Assembly: GCA_964388105.1 (NCBI GenBank)
Contig: CAYLYQ010000078.1
Location: 1 to 6,790, forward strand
DNA: 6,790 nt
From: ZC4RG35 sp964388105
GTDB lineage: Bacteria; Actinomycetota; Acidimicrobiia; Spongiisociales; ZC4RG35
Reading direction: 5' to 3'
Shown: positions 1 through 5,597 of the stretch, piece after piece
How positions within the stretch are numbered: the first letter of the stretch is position 1
Layout of the letters: the number at the start of each line of letters is the position of its first letter
Translations under genes and position numbers: made by a program
The notes under the pieces: generated by a model
Databases searched by the model: none
Told to the model about the DNA's origin: nothing
The model's input: only the letters and a program-made list of their open reading frames with translations

Positions 1-16
1 TTCGGCTTTGGAGAAG

Positions 17-22
17 AAGGAG
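17..22 (+). promoter_or_regulatory. Shine-Dalgarno sequence of the DUF885 gene
   Basis: AAGGAG lies 5 bases before the TTG at 28. It decides the start, because no ATG or GTG occurs in frame in the visible upstream bases and the frame stays open to base 1. Confidence 0.65.
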
Positions 23-27
23 CGCTG

Positions 28-1455
28 TTGAACCCCGAACTGGACCGTCTCGCCACCGACTACTGGGATTTTGTCCTCCGCAACGAGCCACTGAACGCCA
101 CGATGATCGGCGTCCACGATTACGACCACCAGTTCGGCGAAGTGAGCCTCGAGTCAGAGAACGCCCACATCGCCGGGCTGCGTGAGTTTGCCGCCGCTGC
201 GCAGGCGATCGACCCCGAAACCCTGACTCCGGACGAGCGGATCACCCGTGACGTTCTGATGTTCGAGGCCGGCACCCAGGCGGACCGTCTGGAGACGAGA
301 GCCGCCGAGCACGACGTCAGCCACATCTTCGGGATCCAGACCGCCCTCCCCGTCTACTTCCCCCAGATGACCCTTCCCGAGCCAGCCCACGCTCTGGCGA
401 TGATCGACCGGTTCCGGGCCATGGGCCAGTACTTCGATGAGGCCTCAGACCGCCTCCGCGTAGGTGTCGCCAAGGGGCTGGTGCCGATGGCCTCGACCGC
501 GGCGAAGACCGCCGACCAGGTCGACGAGCTCCTCGCCCAGGACCCCAATCCCATACTCCAGTTACAGGCCCCTGAGGGTTGGGATGGCGAGGATGCCTGG
601 CGTGAAGAGCTTGCCCGGGTCTTCAAAGAGGTCTCAGCACCGGCTTTGGCTCGTTGGCGGGACACCATCAGGGATGTTGTCGTCCCGGCCTCGCGGCCCG
701 ACGACCGCCCCGGCATCTGTTACCTCCCCGGCGGCGACGAGTCGTATGCCACTTCGCTCTACCACTTCACATCCACCGACATGACCCCGGAGGAGATCCA
801 CCAGGTCGGCCTCGACCAGATCGCCAAGCTCGCCGACGAGTACCGGGAGATCGCCGGGCCCGTGCTCGGCACCACGGACCTCACCGAGATCTTCACCCGG
901 ATGCGTGAAGACCCCGAGCTGCGCTACCGGGACGGCGCCGCCATCGTGGCGGCATCGGAGGTTGCGGTCGCGAAAGCGAAGGCGGCCATGGGCGACTGGT
1001 TCGGCCGGCTGCCCAAGGCGGAATGTGTAGTCGTCGAAACCGTCCACGGCCCCGCCGCGTACTACTTCCCTCCGGCGTCCGACGGTTCCCGACCCGGNNN
1101 NNNNNNNNNNNNNNNNNNNNNNNNNNNNNNNNNNNNNNNNNNNNNNNNNNNNNNNNNNNNNNNNNNNNNNNNNNNNNNNNNNNNNNNNNNNNNNNNNATC
1201 GATTACTTCAAGGACAACTCGCCGATGAGCCAGGTGGGCATCGAGAACGAGGTCGACCGGTACATCGCACTCCCTGGCCAGGCCACCTCGTACATGATCG
1301 GCCGTCTCGAGATCATGCGGATGCGCCGGGAGGCCGAGGAGGCGCTCGGGGACCGGTTCGACATCAAGGGGTTCCACGACACCGTGCTCAGCTCGGGTCT
1401 GGTGCCGCTCGGCACCCTGGACCGGATGGTCAAGGACTGGGTGGCGTCGGTCTAG
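28..1455 (+). CDS. DUF885 family protein (putative metallopeptidase-like), interrupted by an assembly gap
   Basis: Recognised as DUF885 from both ends. The N-terminus (ELDRLATDYWDFVLRNEP, then NATMIGVHDYD) and the C-terminus (EVDRYIALPGQATSYMIGRL, then ALGDRFDIKGFHD) follow the family pattern. Family members usually carry an HExxH-type metal site (HEAVPGHH-like) between these blocks. Here that region falls in the 100-N gap after residue 357, so catalytic competence cannot be judged. The visible model is 475 residues including 34 unknown ones, against roughly 550-600 for full-length relatives, so the true gap is probably about 300 bases or more. The TTG start is chosen for the AAGGAG at 17-22. 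The frame is open to the window edge, so a longer N-terminus is possible. No signal peptide is visible from this start, which suggests a cytoplasmic protein. It converges on the oxidoreductase gene, with 37 bases between the stop codons. The substrate is unknown. Confidence 0.85.
   Translation: MNPELDRLATDYWDFVLRNEPLNATMIGVHDYDHQFGEVSLESENAHIAGLREFAAAAQAIDPETLTPDERITRDVLMFEAGTQADRLETRAAEHDVSHIFGIQTALPVYFPQMTLPEPAHALAMIDRFRAMGQYFDEASDRLRVGVAKGLVPMASTAAKTADQVDELLAQDPNPILQLQAPEGWDGEDAWREELARVFKEVSAPALARWRDTIRDVVVPASRPDDRPGICYLPGGDESYATSLYHFTSTDMTPEEIHQVGLDQIAKLADEYREIAGPVLGTTDLTEIFTRMREDPELRYRDGAAIVAASEVAVAKAKAAMGDWFGRLPKAECVVVETVHGPAAYYFPPASDGSRPXXXXXXXXXXXXXXXXXXXXXXXXXXXXXXXXXXIDYFKDNSPMSQVGIENEVDRYIALPGQATSYMIGRLEIMRMRREAEEALGDRFDIKGFHDTVLSSGLVPLGTLDRMVKDWVASV
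1098..1197. other. Assembly gap (100 N) inside the DUF885 gene
   Basis: This is exactly 100 N, the usual placeholder for a scaffold join of unknown length. The codon at its left edge reads GGN, so Gly is certain and the left flank ends in DGSRPG. The right flank resumes with IDYF in the same reading frame. Both flanks belong to one DUF885 gene in the expected order, which supports the join. From family architecture, the segment with the metal-binding motif (about 110 residues, from memory of relatives) should lie here. Confidence 0.95.
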
Positions 1456-1467
1456 CCGGGCACCGGC
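1455..1467. terminator. Possible small hairpin between convergent genes
   Basis: GCCGG (1455-1459) and CCGGC (1463-1467) form a perfect 5-base stem with a GCA loop. It begins at the last base of the DUF885 stop codon, between that gene and the convergent MDR gene. There is no T-tract on either side, so it is not a classical intrinsic terminator. In such GC-rich DNA a stem this short could arise by chance. Confidence 0.25.
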
Positions 1468-1492
1468 GCCTTCGGCTCATGTCGACGACGCC

Positions 1493-2449
1493 TCAGTCGT
1501 TGGCGACGACGAGCTTGCCCAGTGCGCGCCCTTCTCCGAGGCGGGCCATGGCTTCGGGGAGGTCTTCGAGCTCGTAGGTCCGGTCGATCGAGGTGCGAAG
1601 CTCGCCCGATGCGGCCATCTCACCCAGCCTGGCGAGATCGTCCCGGTTGGGACGGACCAACAACACGCCGAGGCTTCGCGGGCCAATTGAGAGCAGGCGG
1701 CCCAGGGTGGCGGCCGAGAGCAGGGACCGGGTGTGCCCTCCGACGACCCGGTAGCGGCCTCCCGGGGCGACGGCCCGCCTGATGGCGAACATCGAGCGCT
1801 CGCAGATGAGGTCGACGATTCGGTCGTAGGGCCCGGTGCGCGTGTAGTCGGTCACTCTGTAGTCAATGGTCTCGTCGGCGCCGATGGACTTCATGAACTC
1901 CTGCTTGTGGGCGTTGTCGACACCGGTGACGTGGGCGCCGGCCGCCTTCGCCATCTGGATCAAGAACCCGCCGGTTCCGCCACCCGCCCCGTTGACGAGC
2001 ACCCGGTCGCCCGGCGCCACACCAGCCATGCCCTGGATGGCGATCATGCCCGACTGGGGAAGGGTCGACGCCTCGGCAAAAGTGAGCCCTGGCGGTTTGA
2101 TGGCGAGCAGGGCGGTCTCGGGCACCGACACGTACTCGGCGAGGGTCTTCCCCCCGTGGTACATCAGATCGCCGAAGACCTCGTCGCCGGGACGGAACCG
2201 TTCGACGGCGCTCCCCACCGCCTCGACGACGCCGGCGACGTCGGTGCCCGGAGTCGTGGTCTTGGGCCGGCGAAGTCCTCCGATCCGGGCGTAGAAGGGC
2301 TTTCCGACTAGCACCTCCCAGTCGGAACGGTTCAGCGAGACGGCTTTGACCCGGATGAGGACGTCGTGCTCCCCCACCGCCGGCATGTCGACTTCCCGGA
2401 CCTCGAGGACCTCGGGCGGGCCGTAGCGTTCGTAGTAGGCGGTCCTCAT
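1493..2449 (-). CDS. Zinc-independent MDR-family NAD(P)-dependent oxidoreductase (quinone reductase/alcohol dehydrogenase-like)
   Basis: A complete 318-residue medium-chain dehydrogenase/reductase, a typical length for quinone-oxidoreductase-like members. The N-terminal GroES-like domain spans about residues 1-125, with SLNRSDW at 38-44, PGTDVAGVVEAVG at 67-79 and RPGDEVFG at 86-93. The Rossmann domain follows, with the glycine-rich nucleotide loop NGAGGGTGG at 153-161 and the GADETIDY strand at 190-197. The cysteine and histidine ligands of zinc alcohol dehydrogenases are absent, which fits a zinc-free NAD(P)H-dependent reductase of quinones, enones or similar carbonyls; the true substrate cannot be read from sequence. 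The ATG at 2449 lies 3 bases after the stop of the ADP-ribosylglycohydrolase gene and lacks a strong SD, so translational coupling in a two-gene operon is likely. The C-terminus (RALGKLVVAND) is typical of the family. Confidence 0.9.
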   Translation of the reverse strand: MRTAYYERYGPPEVLEVREVDMPAVGEHDVLIRVKAVSLNRSDWEVLVGKPFYARIGGLRRPKTTTPGTDVAGVVEAVGSAVERFRPGDEVFGDLMYHGGKTLAEYVSVPETALLAIKPPGLTFAEASTLPQSGMIAIQGMAGVAPGDRVLVNGAGGGTGGFLIQMAKAAGAHVTGVDNAHKQEFMKSIGADETIDYRVTDYTRTGPYDRIVDLICERSMFAIRRAVAPGGRYRVVGGHTRSLLSAATLGRLLSIGPRSLGVLLVRPNRDDLARLGEMAASGELRTSIDRTYELEDLPEAMARLGEGRALGKLVVAND

Positions 2450-2452
2450 GTT

Positions 2453-3523
2453 CTAAAAGGCCGGGTAGAGGTCGGCAGGGAAGACCCGGTCTTCGAAGAA
2501 GGCATCGACCAGGTCGTTGGCGATTCGCTCGGTGACCTTCCCCAGTTCCACACGGTCGAGCCACTCCCGAGGGATGGCCTCGACGCCGTGACTTGCACCG
2601 AGGATCTGACCGGTCATCGAGCCGGTCGAGTCGGAGTCGCCGGAGTGGTTGACGGCCCGGAGCACACCGGAGCGGAAGTCGTCCGCCGTGAGGGCGCAAT
2701 ACAGAGCGATAGCGAGAGCCTCCTCGGCGACCCAACCCCCGCCCAGACTCTCCACCTTGGCCGAATCCGCACCGCGGGTGGCCAGTTCCCGGGCCCGGCC
2801 GACGGCGCGTACGGTCTCCCCGGAGTCGGGATCCGGCTCGGCGAGCGCAACCGCCTCATCGATGGCCGGCTCCAGGTCGAGCCCGCGGCGCAGCCCGTCG
2901 ACGACCTGGGCGAAGACACCGGCGGCGATGTAGCCGGTGGGGTGACCGTGCGTGATCTTGGCCAGGCTCTTCCCCAGCTCGTAGGGGTAGGTCTCGCCGT
3001 GGGCGCCGATGAATCCGACGGGAGCGATCCGCATCACGCCACCGCAGCCCTTGGAATCGTTGACCGGGACACCGGGCTCGGTGGCCCCCAGCATCCGGAG
3101 GGCGGACAGGCAGGTGTTGCCCGGCCCCCGACGCTTCCACAGGCCCCGTTCCTCGAAGAGCCACCCGGTGCGAACATGCTCGTCGTCGTATGACTGGTGG
3201 CCGCCGCGGTAGGCCTCACCCTGGGTGAGCAGCCAGCGCATGTAGGCGTTGACCGTGGTGTTGATCGGGCTCCACCAGCCACCCTCGGAACCGACCCAGC
3301 GCTGCCGGGTTCGGATCAGCGCTTCGGCGGTCCACAAGGTCATCTGGGTGTCGTCGCTGACTCCACCGGGGTGGGCGGCCCGGTCCCAGAAGCCGGTGAC
3401 CCCTTCGGGCCCGAGAATCTGCCGGATCTCGTGCAGACTCATGAACTCGACCGGCTCGCCCAGCGCGTCGCCGACCGCTCCTCCGAGGAGACAGCCGAGT
3501 GCGCGGCGGCGGGTGTCGGCCAC
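2453..3523 (-). CDS. ADP-ribosylglycohydrolase family protein (DraG/ARH-like)
   Basis: A complete all-helical ADP-ribosylglycohydrolase of 356 residues, within the family's usual range. This family hydrolyses ADP-ribose from modified arginine or other residues, or related ADP-ribose compounds, using two Mg ions in the cytoplasm. The visible signatures are GCLLGGAVGDALGEPVEF (10-27), metal-site SDDTQ (56-60), KGCGGVMRIAPVG (158-170), HGHPTGYIAAG (192-202), GGGWVAEEALA (261-271) and the second metal site GDSDSTGSMTG (295-305). Both metal sites are intact, so an active enzyme is expected; the actual target is unknown. The start is GTG at 3521-3523, supported by AAGGA 7 bases upstream and by the family's short N-terminus before GCLLGG. 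The frame stays open upstream to the assembly gap, so a longer form is not excluded. It diverges from the Nudix/winged-helix gene and runs into the MDR gene with a 3-base gap. Confidence 0.93.
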   Translation of the reverse strand: MADTRRRALGCLLGGAVGDALGEPVEFMSLHEIRQILGPEGVTGFWDRAAHPGGVSDDTQMTLWTAEALIRTRQRWVGSEGGWWSPINTTVNAYMRWLLTQGEAYRGGHQSYDDEHVRTGWLFEERGLWKRRGPGNTCLSALRMLGATEPGVPVNDSKGCGGVMRIAPVGFIGAHGETYPYELGKSLAKITHGHPTGYIAAGVFAQVVDGLRRGLDLEPAIDEAVALAEPDPDSGETVRAVGRARELATRGADSAKVESLGGGWVAEEALAIALYCALTADDFRSGVLRAVNHSGDSDSTGSMTGQILGASHGVEAIPREWLDRVELGKVTERIANDLVDAFFEDRVFPADLYPAF

Positions 3524-3530
3524 GGCCTCG

Positions 3531-3535
3531 TCCTT
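3531..3535 (-). promoter_or_regulatory. Shine-Dalgarno sequence of the ADP-ribosylglycohydrolase gene
   Basis: On the minus strand AAGGA sits 7 bases before the GTG at 3523. It favours this non-ATG start over a longer reading frame that continues into the gap. A second purine run, GAGG, lies at 3526-3529 but is too close to the start to be the main site. Confidence 0.55.
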
Positions 3536-3563
3536 GCTCGGTCGGGGGGTGCCGACCGGTGTC

Positions 3564-3663
3564 NNNNNNNNNNNNNNNNNNNNNNNNNNNNNNNNNNNNN
3601 NNNNNNNNNNNNNNNNNNNNNNNNNNNNNNNNNNNNNNNNNNNNNNNNNNNNNNNNNNNNNNN
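3564..3663. other. Assembly gap (100 N) between divergent genes
   Basis: A second run of exactly 100 N. It removes the N-terminal half of the Nudix gene and the divergent promoter region shared with the ADP-ribosylglycohydrolase gene. Relatives carry about 80 residues before the first visible block, so roughly 240 bases of coding sequence plus the intergenic region should be missing, more than the 100 shown. The length estimate is inference from family architecture. Confidence 0.95.
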
Positions 3664-4125
3664 CAGTTCGGTGTGTACGGCGATCCGGATCGCGACCCGC
3701 GAATGAGGGTGGTGTCGGTGGGATTCGTTGCCTTCCTCCCCGAGGTGCCCGCCCCCGAGGGCGGTAGCGACGCCGCCGCAGCTTTCCTGGCCCCCGTGGA
3801 CGAAATCCTGGCCGACCCGAAGCGCCTCGCTTTCGATCACCACCGGATCCTCACCGACGCCGTGGAGCACGCCCGGAGGACACTCGAGACCACCACCGCC
3901 GCCACGGCGTTCCTGCCGCCGCGGTTCTCGATCGGGGACCTCCACCGTGTCTATGAGACCGCATGGGGCACCAGCCTCGACCCCGGGAACTTCCAGAAGA
4001 AGGTGGTCGACATCGAGGGGTTCGTCATCCCGACCGGGGAGGTCCGCCAGGGCCCACGCGGACGCCCGGCCGAGCTCTACCGCGCCGGGCCTGCCCGGAC
4101 GCTCGACCGGCCGATCCGCCGCTGA
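3664..4125 (+). CDS. Nudix hydrolase-related protein with C-terminal winged helix (NrtR-like), 5' end lost in assembly gap
   Basis: Only the C-terminal 153 residues are present; the first whole codon after the gap is Q at 3664. Numbering from there, QFGVYGDPDRDPR (1-13), RVVSVGFVAFLP (15-26) and LAFDHHRIL (55-63) match the second half of a Nudix fold of the COG4111/NrtR type. TAFLPPRFSIGDLHRVYE (81-98), NFQKKV (109-114) and GRPAELYR (133-140) match the winged-helix domain of that family. NrtR proteins bind ADP-ribose and repress NAD-metabolism genes, and some members keep ADP-ribose pyrophosphatase activity. The Nudix box (GX5EX7REUXEEXGU) is in the gap, so hydrolase and pure regulator cannot be told apart. 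It is divergent from the ADP-ribosylglycohydrolase gene, which suggests local control of it. The reading frame continuing left of the gap is antisense to the glycohydrolase and is not its real start. Confidence 0.85.
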   Translation, partial: QFGVYGDPDRDPRMRVVSVGFVAFLPEVPAPEGGSDAAAAFLAPVDEILADPKRLAFDHHRILTDAVEHARRTLETTTAATAFLPPRFSIGDLHRVYETAWGTSLDPGNFQKKVVDIEGFVIPTGEVRQGPRGRPAELYRAGPARTLDRPIRR

Positions 4126-4170
4126 CCCCTTCGGTTCCCGATCCCTCGTCCCGACAGGGCCAGAATGAAG

Positions 4171-4202
4171 CCGGAACGAGGTCTCGCCGGAGCGAGGACT
4201 CC
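4171..4202. repeat. Tandem pair of imperfect 16-base direct repeats upstream of the DUF421 gene
   Basis: CCGGAACGAGGTCTCG (4171-4186) is followed directly by CCGGAGCGAGGACTCC (4187-4202), with 13 of 16 positions identical. The pair lies in the 94-base spacer between the Nudix and DUF421 genes and ends 8 bases before the DUF421 SD. It could be a tandem binding site or a chance duplication in GC-rich DNA. Apart from this pair and the SD, I see nothing definite in the spacer. Confidence 0.45.
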
Positions 4203-4210
4203 TGAGAACT

Positions 4211-4214
4211 GGAG
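4211..4214 (+). promoter_or_regulatory. Shine-Dalgarno sequence of the DUF421 gene
   Basis: GGAG lies 5 bases before the ATG at 4220. Another ATG at 4215 is out of frame and runs straight into a TGA, so 4220 is the start. Confidence 0.6.
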
Positions 4215-4219
4215 ATGAG

Positions 4220-4759
4220 ATGATCGACTGGGGCCTGATGTTCTTCGGTGACGGCGACGCGTTCTTCCTCGTGGAGATCGTGATCCGGACCGTGATCCTC
4301 TACTCGTTTGCCCTCTTCATGGTTCGCCTGATGGGCAAGCGAGGCATGGCACAACTCAGCCCGTTCGAATTCGTGATCATCGTCGCTCTCGGCTCCGCGG
4401 TCGGCGACCCGATGTTCTACCCCGACGTCCCACTGGTCCACGGATTCGCGGTCATCGTCACCGTGGTGGCGGCGCAGCGGCTGATCGCCCGCATCACCCT
4501 GAACGAGGCCGTGGAGCGTGTGCTCGAAGGACAACCGCTCGTCGTGGTCAAAGACGGCGTCATCCTCGAAGACGTCCTGACACGCGAGGAGTTCACCAAA
4601 GAGGAGCTCTACGAGCTGCTCCGACTCAACGGTGTCGCCCGCCTGGAGGACGTGCGCCTCGCCGTGCTCGAAGGGATCGGACGACTCTCGGTGCTCACCC
4701 AGGATGCCATCGACGAGGGTTACGACCACCAGTTGTGGCATGCACGGGGAGCCGGTTGA
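4220..4759 (+). CDS. DUF421 domain membrane protein (YetF/YdfR-like)
   Basis: A complete 179-residue protein with the DUF421 arrangement. Three hydrophobic membrane segments lie at about residues 15-37, 48-65 and 71-91, followed by a soluble C-terminal domain. RLMGKRGMAQLSPFEFV (36-52) and VALGSAVGDPMF (55-66) are the family's conserved membrane-proximal blocks. EGQPLVVVKDGVI (103-115), TKEELYELLRLNGVARLEDV (126-145) and RLAVLEGIGRLSVL (146-159) are the conserved C-terminal blocks. Function is poorly established: relatives sit in the inner membrane, and in Bacillus YetF has been linked to spore germination or envelope roles, which does not transfer here. It lies 94 bases downstream of the Nudix gene on the same strand, so co-transcription or a separate promoter in the spacer are both possible. 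Its stop is 6 bases from that of the convergent SDR gene. Confidence 0.9.
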   Translation: MIDWGLMFFGDGDAFFLVEIVIRTVILYSFALFMVRLMGKRGMAQLSPFEFVIIVALGSAVGDPMFYPDVPLVHGFAVIVTVVAAQRLIARITLNEAVERVLEGQPLVVVKDGVILEDVLTREEFTKEELYELLRLNGVARLEDVRLAVLEGIGRLSVLTQDAIDEGYDHQLWHARGAG

Positions 4760-4765
4760 AGGGTC

Positions 4766-5548
4766 TCAGGAGAACAGGCGGATAGTCGTCGGCTCACGGC
4801 GGTCGGTCGGCTCCGGGAGCACCCGGCACAAGACCCCGTCCAGCACTTCGATGCCGCGGTGCCACCGACAGATCCACTCCGCCACCCAGCCCGGGGAGTT
4901 CATGGTCCCCTCCCGGTGCTGTTCGCGGAACCACTCCACGTCGGGCTGGATGTCTTCGGTCTGTGACCGGATGAACGCCTGCATGTCGGTGTCGACCAGA
5001 CCCGGCGAGACCGCAAGGGCCTGCCGGAGGAGCCCTGGTTCCTCCTTGGCCACGGTCTCGGTGATCCTGTCCACGGCGGCCTTGCCGGCGCAGTAGGCGG
5101 CCCAGCCCGGACGACCTTCCCGCGCCGCACCGGAACTGATGTTGACGAGAGTCCCCGTGGTCCCGGCGGCCGCGAGAACCTCGAGGAAGGCATTCTGACC
5201 ATTGAGGACCCCGCCGACGTTGATCCCCAGATGAGCCATGAGCAGGTCGAAGTCGAGGCTTCGCGCCTTGGCCACCGGCTCGAGCACCCCGGCGTTGTTG
5301 ATCCAAAGGGTCGGCGGTCCGAACCTCTCCACGACCGCGTCGCCGAACGAACGGACCGCGTCGTAATCGGTCACGTCGAGAGATCCGGCCACCACCTGGT
5401 CCCGGAAGTTGGGAGCGACGGACGGCATCCGTCGGGCGCAGAGCCCCAGCCGAGCCCCTCGGGCGGCGAACCACTCGGCCATTCCCGCGCCCAGGCCACG
5501 ACTGGCCCCGGTGATCACCACCACCTCGTCGCTCAGGTCGAAATCCAT
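4766..5548 (-). CDS. SDR family NAD(P)-dependent oxidoreductase
   Basis: A complete 260-residue classical short-chain dehydrogenase/reductase. It shows the nucleotide loop TGASRGLG (13-20), LDVTD (57-61), NNAG (84-87), the catalytic Asn in GIN (N110), the serine in NISSG (136-140), the catalytic YCAGK (Y152, K156) and the SPG turn (181-183). The whole tetrad is present, so an active alcohol/ketone oxidoreductase is expected in the cytoplasm. The basic pair after the second strand (ARR, 38-40) favours NADP(H). The substrate cannot be deduced. The C-terminal extension from about residue 200, with WFREQH and WICRWH, lies in the region of SDRs that varies with substrate. ATG at 5548 is preceded by AAGGAG on the minus strand. 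It follows the CoA-transferase gene after 49 bases and is probably in its operon. Confidence 0.92.
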   Translation of the reverse strand: MDFDLSDEVVVITGASRGLGAGMAEWFAARGARLGLCARRMPSVAPNFRDQVVAGSLDVTDYDAVRSFGDAVVERFGPPTLWINNAGVLEPVAKARSLDFDLLMAHLGINVGGVLNGQNAFLEVLAAAGTTGTLVNISSGAAREGRPGWAAYCAGKAAVDRITETVAKEEPGLLRQALAVSPGLVDTDMQAFIRSQTEDIQPDVEWFREQHREGTMNSPGWVAEWICRWHRGIEVLDGVLCRVLPEPTDRREPTTIRLFS

Positions 5549-5555
5549 TCATTCA

Positions 5556-5561
5556 CTCCTT
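5556..5561 (-). promoter_or_regulatory. Shine-Dalgarno sequence of the SDR gene
   Basis: A perfect AAGGAG on the minus strand lies 7 bases before the ATG at 5548. It supports independent ribosome entry on the second gene of the CoA-transferase/SDR pair. Confidence 0.7.
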
Positions 5562-5597
5562 GTCGGTTTGCAGGGACGGCCCGAGGTGCGTGCTCCC

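Noticed and set aside
1863..2735. 290-residue minus-strand open frame overlapping the MDR and glycohydrolase genes
   Set aside because: Its arginine- and glycine-rich composition is typical of a frame-shifted shadow; the two real genes in other frames have full family motifs.
2366..3193. Long plus-strand open frame (275 residues)
   Set aside because: It lies opposite the ADP-ribosylglycohydrolase and the end of the MDR gene, has no recognisable domain, and is the usual third-position-GC shadow.
3499..3663. Plus-strand reading frame running from 3499 through the gap into the Nudix gene
   Set aside because: The part left of the gap is antisense to the well-supported start of the ADP-ribosylglycohydrolase and shows no Nudix features; the fusion is created by the N run.
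4198..4214. CTCC/GGAG pairing that could cover the DUF421 ribosome binding site
   Set aside because: A 4-base stem with an 8-base loop is too weak to support a regulatory hairpin.
4025..4741. 238-residue minus-strand open frame
   Set aside because: It is antisense to the DUF421 gene and the end of the Nudix gene, both of which carry clear family motifs; its His/Glu/Asp-rich composition is that of a shadow frame.
4794..5552. 252-residue minus-strand frame starting 4 bases before the SDR start
   Set aside because: It is the +1 shadow of the SDR gene, with arginine/glycine-rich sequence and no domain; the SDR frame has the full catalytic tetrad.
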